64,000 nucleotides of DNA from Musa acuminata AAA Group (GCF_036884655.1 NC_088347.1:16787501-16851500), one strand, 5' to 3'; numbered from the stretch's first letter, positions 12,601 to 23,940 are shown. Numbers and translations: made by a program. Notes: generated from the sequence alone by a model not told the origin.

Positions 12601-12859
12601 TGGACGCACTGAGATCCTGCTTGAGCGCAACATGAGAAGCGGCGAGCTGCTGGTTGTCGACGAGGAGCACCTGGATCTGCCGGTGCTGAGCGGCGAGCCG
12701 GTCCTCGAGGGCGAGAATCGAGGAGGGGACTGGGGCGCGGCGGACTAGAAGGGGCTCATCGGCAGGGTGGATGGCAGCACGAGGCGGGGGGCGGCCAAGG
12801 AGTGAAGGCGGTGAGCCTCGGACCGGTAAGGCATGGGCGGGGCGGCCCCTTCCGGCCAT
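588..12859 (-). CDS. FLX-like: FLX-like coiled-coil protein (FLOWERING LOCUS C EXPRESSOR-like), four coding exons
   Basis: Coding exons are 12859-12297, 7652-7486, 7340-7261 and 680-588. All introns are GT-AG, the phases match, and the joined frame has 300 codons plus TAA. Residues 1-45 are Pro/Arg/Gly-rich. From about 51 (LEDRLAAQ) to 243 lies a long coiled coil with the family segment around [17 protein letters not shown]. The tail (about 244-300) is rich in Gly, Tyr, Asn and Gln. In Arabidopsis, FLX and its relatives act with FRIGIDA in a nuclear complex that raises FLC transcription; other FLX-like members are less well understood, and I cannot say which paralogue this is. The start at 12859 fits the family's short N-terminus; an in-frame ATG at 13003 would add 48 unconvincing residues. 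The gene spans 12.3 kb because intron 1 (4.6 kb) and intron 3 (6.6 kb) hold repeats. No coding lesion is visible. Confidence 0.88.
755..1534 (+). repeat. 5' LTR of the intronic chromovirus
   Basis: 780 bp, TGTCAC...TGACA, matching 6303-7075 throughout with scattered substitutions and small indels. It contains three diverged copies, near 1376-1530, of a motif built on CAAGGGYGC then CGACTTAGGCAA. Confidence 0.93.
1538..1549 (+). other. Primer-binding site (tRNA-Met type)
   Basis: TGGTATCAGAGC, three bases after the 5' LTR. It is complementary to the 3' end of plant initiator tRNA-Met and marks the start of minus-strand DNA synthesis. Confidence 0.9.
1596..2775 (+). pseudogene. gag of the intronic chromovirus, broken
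   Basis: Starts at an ATG (MAKHHGES...) 46 bases after the primer-binding site. A capsid-like stretch is readable at 2297-2503 ([12 protein letters not shown] ... RDYVKQF ... FLDGLKP), followed by a basic Lys/Ser-rich part. Near 2730-2775 a CCHC zinc knuckle is recognisable only by changing frame (the final HMVRECPQ half lies after 2753). Stops at about 1878, 2252 and 2501 and frame changes interrupt it. Gag would have formed the virus-like particle and bound element RNA. Confidence 0.85.
2960..6235 (+). pseudogene. pol (protease, RT, RNase H, integrase, chromodomain) of the intronic chromovirus, broken
   Basis: The protease active loop near 3035 reads DTSA where DTGA is expected. RT starts near 3560. 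A deletion with frame change at about 3876 removes the segment that normally holds the first catalytic Asp; the palm motif IYLDD survives near 3990. RNase H (YASDFAIGG) starts near 4430. Integrase (about 4990-5985) keeps CLTC of the zinc finger and the first two acidic residues, but the residue at the third (Glu) position is Lys. A chromodomain-like tail (EYLVKW...SWEPED) lies near 6165-6230, beyond a stop at about 5984. Many further stops are present. Confidence 0.9.
6290..6302 (+). other. Polypurine tract
   Basis: Purine run AAGTGGGGAAGAA (one T) directly before the 3' LTR. This is the expected primer for plus-strand DNA synthesis. Confidence 0.8.
6303..7075 (+). repeat. 3' LTR of the intronic chromovirus
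   Basis: 773 bp, homologous to 755-1534 over its whole length. It ends TGACA next to the GTAG target copy. Because the element is antisense, a host pre-mRNA meets this LTR first, in reverse complement. Confidence 0.93.
7261..7340 (-). CDS. FLX-like: FLX-like exon 3
   Basis: The acceptor is TTTCAG|GTTCAGG and the donor CACCAG|GTTTGT. It encodes 27 Gly/Tyr/Asn-rich residues ([19 protein letters not shown] and so on), as in the low-complexity tail of FLX-like proteins. The intron after it holds the inserted chromovirus. Confidence 0.83.
7486..7652 (-). CDS. FLX-like: FLX-like exon 2
   Basis: The acceptor GATAG|GGC completes an Arg codon split across intron 1, giving the family motif around RAAIEFEKK. 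The exon carries the end of the coiled coil ([19 protein letters not shown]) and ends at CTCAG|GTACTT. Confidence 0.87.
8921..9600. repeat. Diverged direct duplication in intron 1
   Basis: Two head-to-tail copies of about 370 and 300 bp (about 8921-9290 and 9296-9600). Shared landmarks in the same order: 'attagcacct' then 'ctttatcattactcacct' (8965 and 9351), 'atgatg' plus 'atctttgttccatggcc' / 'atcttttcttcatggcc', 'ccctctgctc', 'catgcatctta', and 'ggtcacaaccac' / 'ggtcacaaccat' followed by an ACTGCC tract. Substitutions and indels are frequent, so the duplication is old. Confidence 0.65.
9767..10111. mobile_element. hAT-like MITE in intron 1
   Basis: A 345 bp element with imperfect terminal inverted repeats: CAAGGATTGAAATATCG at the left against CAAGGATTACAATTTCG read from the right. 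It is flanked by a perfect 8 bp direct repeat CTCTAGAC (9759-9766 and 10112-10119). An 8 bp target duplication with CA-starting ends fits the hAT superfamily. It has no transposase and contains two TA-rich tracts and a tandem 37 bp GC-rich unit. Subterminal parts are rich in GTACCG/CGGTAC, also in inverted orientation. If the end is read two bases inward, a 10 bp duplication (GCTCTAGACC) would also fit, so a Mutator-like origin is not fully excluded. Confidence 0.8.
9878..9951. repeat. Tandem 37 bp duplication inside the MITE
   Basis: Two 37 bp units, each TTTTTCGA then GAGGCGAC and TCGCC, differing at a handful of sites. They are GC-rich inside an otherwise TA-rich element, and contain GGCGAC/GTCGCC complements that could fold. 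Confidence 0.8.
10701..10925. repeat. Triplicated ~75 bp unit in intron 1
   Basis: Three tandem imperfect copies starting near 10701, 10775 and 10850. Each has TTCAAAATGAT, GCA(G/A)GAAGGAGCATCTAGC and CTAAGGA(G/T)AA in order. No coding potential. Confidence 0.8.
12297..12859 (-). CDS. FLX-like: FLX-like exon 1
   Basis: Codons 1-187 plus two bases of codon 188. It encodes the Pro/Arg-rich head and most of the coiled coil. The donor is AG|GTCTGTG on the minus strand. The exon is much richer in GC than its intron, as is common for monocot first exons. Confidence 0.88.
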
Positions 12860-13060
12860 GGAAAGATCGAGAGATTGGTCTTTCTTCAGGGTCTCGATAG
12901 GGCACAGACGGAGAGAGAGAGAGAGAGCGGGGGTGCTGGGGTCGGGCGCGATGGGGTTTTGATCGCGGTGGCGGGCTTGAACCCAACAGACATGGAAGGA
13001 CATAATTTGATTCTTTTAAATTAACAACCCAACAGACATGGAAGGGCCTTGAACCCAATT
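12860..13060 (-). promoter_or_regulatory. FLX-like: Probable 5' UTR and proximal promoter of the FLX-like gene
   Basis: The 200 bp upstream of the chosen start contain a (GA/CT)n tract at about 12909-12928, typical of plant 5' leaders. A 19 bp sequence ACCCAACAGACATGGAAGG occurs twice (about 12979 and 13026). I see no convincing TATA box; the AT-rich DNA beyond 13,080 could supply one. The transcription start is not known. Confidence 0.4.
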
Positions 13061-14145
13061 GAGATTTCTGACGTCAACTTGCCTGCCTCATTATTTTGAT
13101 TATATAAATGATATTGCTTAAACCAATTCTAAGTGATTATTATGTTCGGTTCGAATCGAAACAGAATCGACGGTTCACCCGTTTCAGACTAAAATAGAAC
13201 CAATTCTAAGTGATTCGGTTTTGATTCTTAAGTTTGAAAAACTAAAACCGACGATTCAGAACCCAAATTGATAATTTCAATTCCGATTCTAATCGTCAAT
13301 TTTATAAAATTAAAATGTTTTAAAAATAAATATATATTTTTATATTTTAAAATTTTTAATTAAAAAATAATATAAAATTTGGTGATTTGAATGAAACCAA
13401 AACTGTCAATTTTGAAATCGAATTCGTCAATTTCAAAACAGAAACTGTTGGGTCCTAAATCGTGTACAATAGCCTTTGGAGATGAATTTTCCTAGAAAAG
13501 ACAAACTAAAATCTTATGTGGACAAATAGCACCTGACTTAAAAATATAAAATCGAAGATAAAAACAACTAGAAGAATCACACCAAAGCAAAGCCCTCATT
13601 TACTCGACCTAAAAGAAATTTACTATAAATAAATGTCTATAAACAAAACTACGTTTCTCTTATAATAGGAGAAATATACGAAATGAAAGATAAAAAATCG
13701 AGGAGGAACCAAATTAAAGAAAAAATATCCCTTCTTTATCGCTTTTTTATCTTTCTCCCTCTATTTCTTTCTTCTCGTTTTATTTTCCCACACACGATGG
13801 CTTATTCATTATGTTGATTTACCGCATAATATATTTCGTAGACACTAGATTTGTTGTAGAAACTGCCTGCACGCTGATAGGTTTTTATTTGAACTTTTCA
13901 CAGATTTTAGTTAAAATAATAAAAAAATTTCAGATCATCGGTTATTTTTCCAGATATATATTTTATTATTTGATTCTTTCGGTTGTTAATTTAAAAGAAC
14001 TCTAACGATTCAATCTCTCGGTCTTAATTCCATGTCGAGACTCATTAAAAGTCCTAGGCTTAGGTGTAGCCTTCCTGCTCTTCTACTTATCTAACCCAGA
14101 AAACATTTGTTTATAGTATTTTTATTAGACATCAATACAAATTAG
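13061..14145. other. Intergenic AT-rich DNA
   Basis: No gene seen. 13,120-13,450 carries dispersed TTCGGTT/AACCGA-type words and a repeated 'aaccaattctaagtgatt' (about 13120 and 13198), suggesting a decayed small repeat. The last five bases, ATTAG (14141-14145), are the left target copy of the SIRE element that follows. Confidence 0.5.
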
Positions 14146-15621
14146 TGTTAAATCTCGAATTTTGATGATGACGTCAATTGTCATTTATTATCTAATCTAT
14201 ATGTTGAGATAAGTGTGCAGAATTAACTACGATGAAAGTAAGACATACAGTAGGAGTTACGCCGGAGTCAAGACTATGATCACGGTGGGAGTTCGAGAGT
14301 TCGACGAAAGTCCGGATGGTCGTCGGAGGTTCTACGGGAACAAATCCGAGAAGTTCAAGAGCTTGCCAAAAGAAGCTCATCGGAACTCGCCAAGTGGATC
14401 GTCGCAAGTCCAGGAGTTTGCCGGAAGTCCGCAGGAGCATCACCGAGGGTTCATCGGATGATCGACAGAAGTTCGCCGGAAGCTCGCCGGAAGAAGCGAT
14501 TGACGCACCGGAGCAAGTTGCAGTAAATGTCTTAAGAAAAATCGTAGTTAGCACGATGATTAAGTTAGAAATGGGAGGTGATCCCATTGACTTAATCTTG
14601 GGACAATTGGGCCCTTAATAGACCCAAATTTGGCCGAATGAATCAGCTCATTCGAACCCAGATTTCTTGGTCAGAGGTGGCACCGCCCAGGGCTCAGTCT
14701 CCGAGCTCAAGCTGGCCACCCCAGTCAGGCGGTGGCACTGCCTGAGCTCGGTCTCCGATCTCTAGCAGGAGGTGCAACTGCCCCTGACAGGAGGTGGCAT
14801 CGCCTAGAGGCTTAGTCTTCAAGCTCTGCCAAGCGGTGCAACGGCCCCAGTCAGGCGGTGCAACCGCCAAACCCTGGAATTTTGAGAATTGACAGTTTTG
14901 AGCTCGAAATTCAAACTGGGTTGGGGCCTACAAATACCCCACCCTTTCGGCAATGAAAGAGCACCCAAAAACCATCGAAATCCTGATCTTACTCTGTGAT
15001 TTTTAGAGCTCAAAAGTGTTGTATGAGTTAGAAGTTCTCCTCCCTCTTTTCTTCTAAGTTCTGATCTTTCAAGAGAGGAGAAAAAATTTTGTAAGGGTTG
15101 TCTCCTAAGCCCGTCAAAAGGAGTGAAACTGTAAAAGGGTGGTTGGCCTTCGCCTATTGAAGGAAGGCCTCCAGTGGATGTCGATGACCTCATCGGTGGA
15201 GGAAGCCAGAAGTGGATGTAGGTCAAGATTGACCGAACCACTCTAAAATTACGGTGCTCTCTGGTTTGCATTTACTTTGAGCATATTATCTTTACTGCAA
15301 ACCTCCTCAATAGCTTACTGCCTTCTGCGTATTTATGATCGTGTTTCAAAGTTCAGTATTTTCCGAATCGGTGTTTAGACATAAATCAATTTTATCGTAT
15401 GAACATCATATTTCAGTTTACCCTTACATTCTAATTTCCATCATAACTGCAATCTGCCTTCATAGACTTGCTTGAACTGCATCTTGCTTGATCACAAGTT
15501 AAAGTGATTTACAAATCGGCTTTTCTACCAAAATCGCTCTTATCGTACGAACATAGTTTTAATTGTCGAAAGTTTTCCGCTGCACTAATTCACCCCCCTC
15601 TTAGTGCTCTTGATCCTAACA
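14146..15621 (+). repeat. 5' LTR of the SIRE element
   Basis: 1,476 bp, TGTTAAATC...CCTAACA. At about 14670-14870 it contains an array of short blocks built on GGTGGCACCGCC / GGTGCAACCGCC. TACAAATACCCC near 14930 is a candidate TATA region. It aligns with 30507-32122. Confidence 0.93.
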
Positions 15622-15623
15622 AT

Positions 15624-15635
15624 TGGTATTAGAGC
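15624..15635 (+). other. Primer-binding site of the SIRE element
   Basis: TGGTATTAGAGC, two bases after the LTR. It differs by one base from the tRNA-Met complement TGGTATCAGAGC. Confidence 0.85.
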
Positions 15636-15671
15636 GGGGTTAACTCTCAAACGGATTAAAACCCAAGAGAG

Positions 15672-17255
15672 ATGGTATACACCGGAAACCAAGAGGGCCA
15701 TTCTATTACACATCCACCCATGTTCAATGGGACAGACTACACCTATTGGAAGACCCGAATGAGGATCTTCCTTATTTCAATGGATTTTGAACTTTGGGAT
15801 CTTGTCGAAAATGGATTTTTAAAGTCTTCTCTTCCAATGATCGATTGGAATGAATTGGAGAAGAAGACTTTCGCTCTTAATGCAAAGGCTATGAATGCCT
15901 TATTTTGTGCGCTTGATAAAAATGAGTTTAATCGTGTTTCTGTTTGTGAAACCACGTTTGATATTTGGCATACACTCGAAGTGACTCACGAAGGCACAAG
16001 TAGAGTGAAAGAGTCAAAAATCAATCTTTTGATACACTCTTTCGAACTTTTCCGAATGAAACCAAGCGAGACTATTGGTGACATGTACACCCGTGTCACG
16101 GATGTCGTCAATGATCTAAAAGGACTCGATAAAAGTTTTTTAAATTTTGAGCTGGTAGATAAGATTCTAAGATCCCTTCCTAAGAGTTAGGACCCTAAAG
16201 TCACTGCTATTCAAGAGGCTAAAAATTTAAACAACTTCCCTCTTGAAGAACTAATCGAGTCATTAATGACCTATGAAATGATATGCAAGGCTCATGAAGA
16301 GCAAGAAGACATCCTTCTAAAAAATAGGAAGGATATGATACTTAGAACTTTAGATGACCACTTGAGAGAAAACTCAAGTGATGAGGACTGTGACGATGAC
16401 TTGACACTTCTAACAAGGAAATTTAAAAAATTCATTAAGAGAAATAAGTTTAAAAATGACACAAAAAATAAATTTGAATCCAAAAATGACTAAGTTATTT
16501 GGTACGAGTGCAAAAAGTCGGGACACTACAAAAGTAATTGTCCCCAAGCCAAGAAGAGAACATTAAAGAAGAAGGCGCTCAAAGCAACGTGGGATGACTC
16601 GAGCACGTCCGAAGAAGAGGAGTCCAACACCGAGCAAGTTGCTCATTACGCCTTAATGGCCATCAGAGAGGAGGTAACAAATTTAATTGATGCAGATTTA
16701 TCATTTAATGAGTTATTAAATGCCTTCCATGACTTATTTGATGAATGCAAGATTATTAGTAAAAAATATAAATTGCTAAAAAAGGAGCATGATAGTCTTA
16801 CTTGTAATTTCGATAAGTTAAAAACTGAATATCATGATAGTTTAGGTTCTTATATAAAATGCCATGATCTAGAAACTATCCAAAAGGAAAACTTGCTACT
16901 TAAGGACACCTTGAAGAAATTCGAGGTTGGTAGCAAGTGTTTGAACATGATCCTTACAAACAAGGGTCACGTTCCCAAAATAAGTGGAATCAAATTTGTG
17001 AGACATCCTCACCAAAATCCAACCACTTTCATAAAAGGCCCCATCCTAAATGTTCAACACCAAAGCAAATGCAACTTTTGTTGCAAACATGGACACAAAA
17101 TGCATTATTGTCCATTCAAGAAAATTAGTCCGAACAAATTAATTTGGGTTCCTAAAGGAACCATGATAAACTCTATGCAACATGATAAACAATGTAGATC
17201 AATTTTTGAGGCACCCAAAAGTAAATGGGTACCTAAAAATTATCCTTTCTTGTAG
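15672..17255 (+). pseudogene. gag of the SIRE element, one frame with two stops
   Basis: A continuous frame of 1,584 bases from ATG 15672, interrupted by stops at 16188-16190 (TAG) and 16491-16493 (TAA). The N-terminal part (FNGTDYTYWKTRMRIFL ... DLVENGF) is the copia gag domain. The first zinc knuckle at about 16500-16545 has Trp where its first Cys should be (WYECKKSGHYKSNC). A second (CNFCCKHGHKMHYC, about 17070-17111) is a complete CX2CX4HX4C. The frame ends at WVPKNYPFL and stop 17253-17255. Confidence 0.88.
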
Positions 17256-17288
17256 AGACATACACCATCACAAGCTAGGAGCAAGTGA

Positions 17289-19656
17289 TGGTACCTTGAT
17301 AGTGTATGCTCAAGGTATATGACCGAAGATCCATCTCAATTCTCTAAGCTCACTATCATAGATGAAGGCTATGTCACCTTCGGAGACAACAATAAGGGTA
17401 AAATCATTGGTAAAGGAACCATAGGTAACAAATCCAACTTCTTTATTGAAGATGTTTTGTTAGTTGATGGTTTAAAACATAACCTCTTGAGTATTAGTCA
17501 ATTATGTGATAAATGATATATCGTCAAATTCGAATATAATGCTTGCATCATTGAAAAATCATACAAAAACACATCTATGATTGCGTTAAAACATAATAAC
17601 GTATACACCATTAACATCAATGATCTTTGCAATGAAGTATGTTTCTCAGTTTTGAATGAGGATGCTTGGCTTTGACATAGGAGATTAGGTCATGCTAGCA
17701 TGAAACTAATCACTCAAATATCATCCAAAAAACTTGTACGAGAAATTCCTCACATCAAGTTCATCAAAGATAATGTGTGTGATGCTTGTCAATTAGGAAA
17801 ACAAATTAAGAGTAGTTTCAAATCTAAGAATCAAATAAGCACATCTAGGCCCTTACAATTGATCCATATGGACTTGTTCGGACCAATCTCTACATCAAGC
17901 CTAGGAGGTAGCAAATACGCCTTTGTCATTGTAGATGACTATAGTAGATACACATGGACTTATTTCTTGAAACACAAAAATGAATGCTTTAGATATTTCA
18001 CTAAGTTTTGTAAACTTGTTCAAAATGAAAAGGGTTTTATGATTTCATCAATTCGAAGTGATCATAGTGGTGAATTTCAAAACTGTGATTTCCAAGAATT
18101 TTGTGAATCTAATGGATACAACCACAACTTCTCTACTCCAAGAAATCCTCAACAAAATGGAGTAGTAGAAAGAAAGAATAGAAATTTACAAGAAATGACA
18201 AGAACCATGTTGAATGAACATAGCCTACCTAAATATTTTTGGGCCGAAGTCGTAAACACTATATGCTATATTTTCAATAGAGTTTTAGTAAGACTCTTAC
18301 TCACCAAAATTCCCTATGAGTTGTGGAACAATAAAAAACCCAATGTTTCATATTTTAAAGTTTTTGAGTGTAAGTGTTTTATCTTGAATGAAAAAGATGC
18401 CTTAGGAAAATTTGATGCTAAATCCGATAAGGAATTTTTCTTGGTTATTCTTCAGTTTCTAAAGCTTTTCGTATCTTCAATAAAAGAACTTTAATTATTG
18501 AAGAATCCATTCATGTTGTTTTCAATGAGATTTCCGAAATCAAGGAAAACGATTTTGATGATGATGTTAACTTCGATTCTTTAAATTTAAATGAAACCCC
18601 TTCTCCAACTAGTAACTTGGATGCATCCACTTCCGAAACATCCTTACCCAAGGATTGGAAGTATGTAGATGCTCATCCTAAGGAGTCAATCTTATGAGAC
18701 ACATCAAAGGGGGTTCAGACACGTTCTTCTCTTTAAAATTTTTGTGCCAACGTCGCTTTTCTTTCCCAAATTGAACCTAAATGTATTGACGAAGCCATGA
18801 AAGATGATTCATGGATTATCGTAATGCAAAATGAATTAAATCAATTTGAGAGAAATGAGGTATGGAAGCTTGTTCCTAGGCCAAATGACCATTTAGCTAT
18901 TAGTACTAAATGAGTCTTTAGAAACAAGCAAGATGAATATGGTATCGTGGTTAGAAACAAGGCTAGATTAGTGGCCAAAGGTTTCAACCAAGAAGAAGGT
19001 ATCGATTATGAAGAAACCTTCGCTCCTGTGGCTCGATTAGAAGCCATAATAAGGATGCTCTTTGCTTATGCTAGTAGTAATAATTTTAAGTTGTTTCAAA
19101 TGGATGTTAAAAGTGCTTTTCTTAACAGCTTTATTTCCGAAGAAGTTTATGTTGAACAACCTCCTGGATTTGAAAATAATAGCCTCTCTAATCATGTGTT
19201 TAATTTAACTAAAGCTCTCTATGGTTTAAAACAAGCCCCTAGGGCCTGGTACGAGAGACTTAGTTCTTTTCTTATTGAAAATAATTTCACAAAAGGCAAG
19301 GTTGATACTATATTGTTTATCAAAAATTTTGAAAATAATTTTCTCATTATTCAGATTTATGTTGATAATATTATCTTCGGTTCTACAAATGAATCTCTTT
19401 GTGAATCTTTTGCTAAAACCATGAGTCTCGAATTTGAAATGAGTTTGATGGGAGAATTAACCTTTTTCTTAGGCTTACAAATTAAGCAACTAAGTAATGA
19501 CATCTTTATTAGTCAAACTAAATATACTTTAGGTCTACTGAAAAGATTTAATATAGATAGCTCAAAACCTATTAATACCCCTATGATCACCTCCACTAAG
19601 TTAGAAGTTGATGAGAGTAGAGAAAGCTTCGATCAAAAAACTTATAGGGGTATGAT
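17289..19656 (+). pseudogene. pol of the SIRE element, 5' part (protease, integrase, RT), broken
   Basis: The protease loop near 17295 reads LDSV where DSG is expected. GAG-pre-integrase (RRLGHASMKL) lies near 17680 after a stop. Integrase (17700-18494) keeps the acidic residues of the D,D35E triad: HMDLFGP, RSDHSGEF and NGVVERKNR. After a frame change RT resumes at 18947 ([12 protein letters not shown] ... FAPVAR ... MDVKSAFLN ... [14 protein letters not shown]). The RT box reads YVDN instead of YVDD near 19360, losing the second Asp. The gene is then interrupted at 19658 by the Tekay-type element. Confidence 0.9.
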
Positions 19657-19658
19657 AG

Positions 19659-19825
19659 TGTAACATCCCCCATTTTTTAAAAATTTAGTAAAAGGTTTGT
19701 TTGTAAAAATAAGGATTATTTAATAATTATTTTATATTCAATGATACTATATTAAAAGTTTATGGCTAGGGACCTAAGAGTAAATATTAGAAGTTTGATA
19801 TAATTTATGAAAGATTCAGATTTAA

Positions 19826-19903
<78 letters not shown>

Positions 19904-22581
19904 CATGTGTCACTAGCTAACCTAAGGTTGGTGCAACTTATCTTTGCTCTAAAGATGACACCAAGCCCCTTTCATGCATGCATGACACCTTGCAACTTTT
20001 GCATTAGCCAAAACCCAAATAATTAGATGAAAGGTTAACGAAAACAAACCTGAAGAGTTGCAGCCAATGTGAGTTTGAGAAAAAAAGAAGAAGAAGAAGA
20101 AGAAGAGCTTGAGGTTTTTCATCAATTTTCTCACATTTGAGATTCAAATAATTTTAAGGCAAGTGTTCTAACCCCATCCCACAGTAACTTTAATCTCGGT
20201 TTCCATTTTTATTCTGCAAAATTTGAAAGATTTTAACTGAGAACCAGACCTTCATTCGTTTTGATATAAAGTTATGAATATGTAATTTTTTGGTAATCTG
20301 ACCTCTATGCAATGTTTCGGTCATAACATTTTGTAATAAACTCTGATTTAGACAAGACCTATTCTATTTGAAAGTAGACAAAAAAATATTTATTTTGATA
20401 CTAAGATCGAATGATTTGGAGTTTAAATGCCTACTAAGACTTCTATTTAAATTAACCATATAGATTCTGCAAAATAGGGACTGAAATTGTTGACCTCTTG
20501 TTGCTTAAATACTTATAACTTTCTGCTATGAACTTAGATTCATACAAAGTATGATTTATTCGAAGCTAGACTCAAAATTCTTTCTGTATATACCTGATTT
20601 GAAATTTTTGGAGTACAATTGCTAACTAAAACATCTACTCTCATCGACCCTATGGATTTAGTAAAACAGAGCTAATATTTTTAGACCTTTCGCAATGAAA
20701 TTATCTGTAACTCCTTGTTGTAAATTCCAATTCTTGTAAAACTTGATTTGCCTAAAACTAGATTAACAAAGCTTTCAAATGACACCTATTTTGTATAAAT
20801 TGGAGTATAATTGGTTATCCAAATAGTTTATACAATGTTCCTATCAAATTCTGCCAGAATCGAGCTTTGGTCGATTTCGGCTTTCCTTGTTTCTTCTATT
20901 TGGAAATCGATTTCGGCAAAAACTCTTACTTCATTTAAGCTTTACATTATTACCTTAAATTTTTGTATACTTTTGTCTTTTATTTATTTGTACATCTGTA
21001 GGTATCATCTAAAGTTCATGTCTGTATCGTAATGATTCGGCACATGCATCCCATTGTTCCACATTTGCTTTCGATATGTGCCTCTTCCAGTTTCATTTCT
21101 TTAGACATTGAATTCATCTAACTTTCTTATTTCAATTGAGCTATATGTGATTTCTTGAAATTCTTGTATGCTCTTACTTTTGTTTCCTTTCAAATCTGAA
21201 TACATTTGTGAAAGATTATGTTTGTATCGTATTGACTCGAAAGGCAAATGTACATTTCGTTATTCCGCATGTGCTTCCAATATATGCTAATTCCATTATT
21301 CATACTGTCCCTTTGTACTCTATTGTTTGTGGGATTATTTGAACTTTTGCCAGAAATGGTAAAGGGTTTGTGCTTAGAGCCCGCGATGCTCTAGATTATG
21401 TTTGGTGGTCATTCAGAAATGGATAGACCATATTATGTTTGGAATCCCACTTCACCTTCTATCTATTTGATATGAAATTCAGAGCCGACCTAGCACTTGG
21501 GCAGGGTGAGAGGGCTCGAGTAGGAAAGAGCTACCCGTGGATGGAGTCGAGAACTCATCACGGCGTGGAGCCACCACTGAGTTAAACCTCACATGCACTA
21601 TGCTATAGTACGACATTTGAGATTCTATTTCATATTTGTTCTTTGATATGTTCTGAAATACTTCTTATGCTTTCGAAATATTTCTATATGCCATTGATAT
21701 GTTCTGAAGCATTTCATTCACCATTGATATGTTCCGAACTGCTTCATATGCCATTGATATCCAAAATGCTCCTTACATCTTTGTTATGCCTTGAAATTAC
21801 CATATGTCATCGATATGCTCCTTATGCCAATGATATGCTCCAATTACCTTTCCTCGATTGTATGAACAAAACGTGCTTCGAACGATACGGCATTGTAATT
21901 GTACATTCAAACAAAACATGCTACTATTTTATCTTGTATCTCTGCTTTGTATTTTGATACCTTATTTGTTTGAAACATGTCCTCTTTGCTATGGATATGT
22001 TAGTTATTTGCTGAGCTTTATATGCTCACCCCGTTGCTATATAAATTTTTTAGGATGGCTTATCGCTCACTAAAATATGTAAATTGGGTTGAGGCAGTGG
22101 AAGGCTAGAAGATTTTGGGGTTAATATTTTGTACTTGATAGGTTGATGTTGTATAAGTTCTTTTTGGGTGTAATGGAATATCAATGGCAAATCTAGATTG
22201 ATGTATCTTGTAAATATTTAAAAATTACCTCTTACGTCAGGATTTTGGAAATGTTAAGTTTAAACTGTGTACTGATATAAACATGTAGTACATGTTGGTT
22301 TTGTGATGGCACAAATTGCCGCACTTATGGATTTATGATATAGTTATGGTTTAGTTAAGTTGCTTTTGGATTTTAAAGAATCATCTAGTGACATGATGTA
22401 TGATTATAAACTGCACAAGTTTTGTGAATTATGGATTGTAGAGGCGAATCACTTGAATATTTTTCTTAGTGACCTCAAATGTGTGATTGGATCCTGGATT
22501 GTTTGTTGAATTATAATTTTATCAATCTTGAGTTAGGTTCACACCTCCTAAATGAGAATTAAATTCGGGGGGGGCGTGACA
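19659..22581 (+). repeat. 5' LTR of the Tekay-type element
   Basis: 2,923 bp. It includes a (TA)n tract at 19827-19899 and several CATTGATATG/TGATATGTTC words near 21640-21850. It shares nearly the whole sequence with 25529-28436. Confidence 0.93.
19827..19899. repeat. (TA)n microsatellite in the 5' LTR
   Basis: About 73 bp of uninterrupted TA. The same site in the 3' LTR (25698-25765) has about 68 bp, so the tract was present before insertion and its length has changed since. Confidence 0.95.
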
Positions 22582-22584
22582 GAG

Positions 22585-22596
22585 TGGTATCAGAGC
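22585..22596 (+). other. Primer-binding site of the Tekay-type element
   Basis: TGGTATCAGAGC, three bases after the 5' LTR; a perfect tRNA-Met-type primer site. Confidence 0.9.
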
Positions 22597-22699
22597 ATGG
22601 TTTGAGGATCACTGTAATATTTGATATGTTGACATGCAAAATATATTGAGGTCTAGTGAACTATAGTGATTGGTGGAAATTTTCTTTGATGCATTTTAG

Positions 22700-23940
22700 G
22701 AATCTAGAATGATGAGGACATTTAGTCCTCCTACTTCATCTACTTTTGATTAATTAAGTGCGATAAAAGGGTTAATCAGGGATATTAAATCAGAGTGGCG
22801 CAATAAAAGCGTGGTGAACCTAATACATTGGTAGCAGAAAAAATAGATGATGTGATTGGAGAAGATATTTGATGTACGATATTGTTCTGATGATAAAAAG
22901 AATTTCTTGAGATCAAGAACAGGATTAGCAAGGACAAGTTTACTAAAAAAAAAAGATTAGAAATGAATTAGAATGTGATAACAAGAGGGTCAAGACATCA
23001 TCGATTTAAAAAGGGAAGTCATCACAAAAGATTCAATCCTGTGTACGATGTGAGTTAAATTATGAAATAAGTTTGTATTTGTAGGTGACTGGAGCCTATT
23101 TTGCTTATGAAAATTTGGATCATAAAATAAAAGACTGCCCTTTGGACAAGAAGAAAGAATCACTACCTCATAAATCATCAGCCAATGTCAAAGTGTATGT
23201 TATCACGGAATATGATTCTAAAGCTTTTGAATTAGTGGTTGAAGGTACTATTCATGTTTATGAAAGAATGCAAATATTTGTTTGACCATGTGTCTCATCT
23301 ATGATTTAATTCGTAATATTTTGCTTATCACATGGGCATTCAACCTAAACCACTGGATTATATACTATATGTAAATACGACTATTAGGGATTGTTTGATA
23401 ACAAACTCGATCTGGTCATCTTGTTTGATTTCTATTAGAGAACACGAACTTCTTGCTGATTTAGTTCTCCTAGATATTTGTAGTTTTGATATTATATTAA
23501 GTATGAATTAACTATCTTCCAATCATACCAGCATAGATTGTTATACAAAATGATCACTTTTTGTATACTAGATCATCCCATCTTTTATTTTGAGAGTATT
23601 GGGCATGATTCACCTCCTTGCCTGATGTATCTTAAGATGACTTGCCTAGATTATCTCTAGACAGAGAGGATGAATTTGCTTTTGATTTCATCCTTGGGAC
23701 AATTCCAATATCTAAGCCTCTTTGTAGAATGACACCATTTGAGTAAGTGGAATTGAAAAAGCAACTACAAGGACTATTAGATAAGGGTGCTCCGGTGCCA
23801 GTGTTTCATCATGGGGTGCTCTGGTATTAGTTAAGAAGATGGATAAAACTTCTAAAGGATTATGATTGTACCATTCGTTATCACCTGGGTAAAGCTAATG
23901 TTGTAGTAGATGCCCTTTGTAGAAAATCTACAAGTTTTAT
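22700..23940 (+). pseudogene. gag-protease-RT remnants of the Tekay-type element
   Basis: Only scraps remain. A zinc-knuckle-like stretch at 23085-23160 (YFAYENLDHKIKDCP) has Tyr at both of its first two Cys positions. Fragments around 23290-23520 resemble a protease and its linker, and 23640-23830 the start of RT. The end of RNase H appears at about 23860-23930 (YHLGKANVVVDAL). The RT palm and most of RNase H are gone. Confidence 0.65.

Noticed and set aside
12167..13003. Longer start for the FLX-like protein (ATG at 13003) and read-through past 12297
   Set aside because: The 48 extra residues look like leader sequence, including a CT-repeat translated as Leu-Ser. The part beyond 12297 is intronic, and the GT donor joins in phase with exon 2.
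19827..19899. TA tract as a replication origin or matrix attachment site
   Set aside because: It is a plain microsatellite at the same place in both LTRs of one element; nothing else supports such a role.
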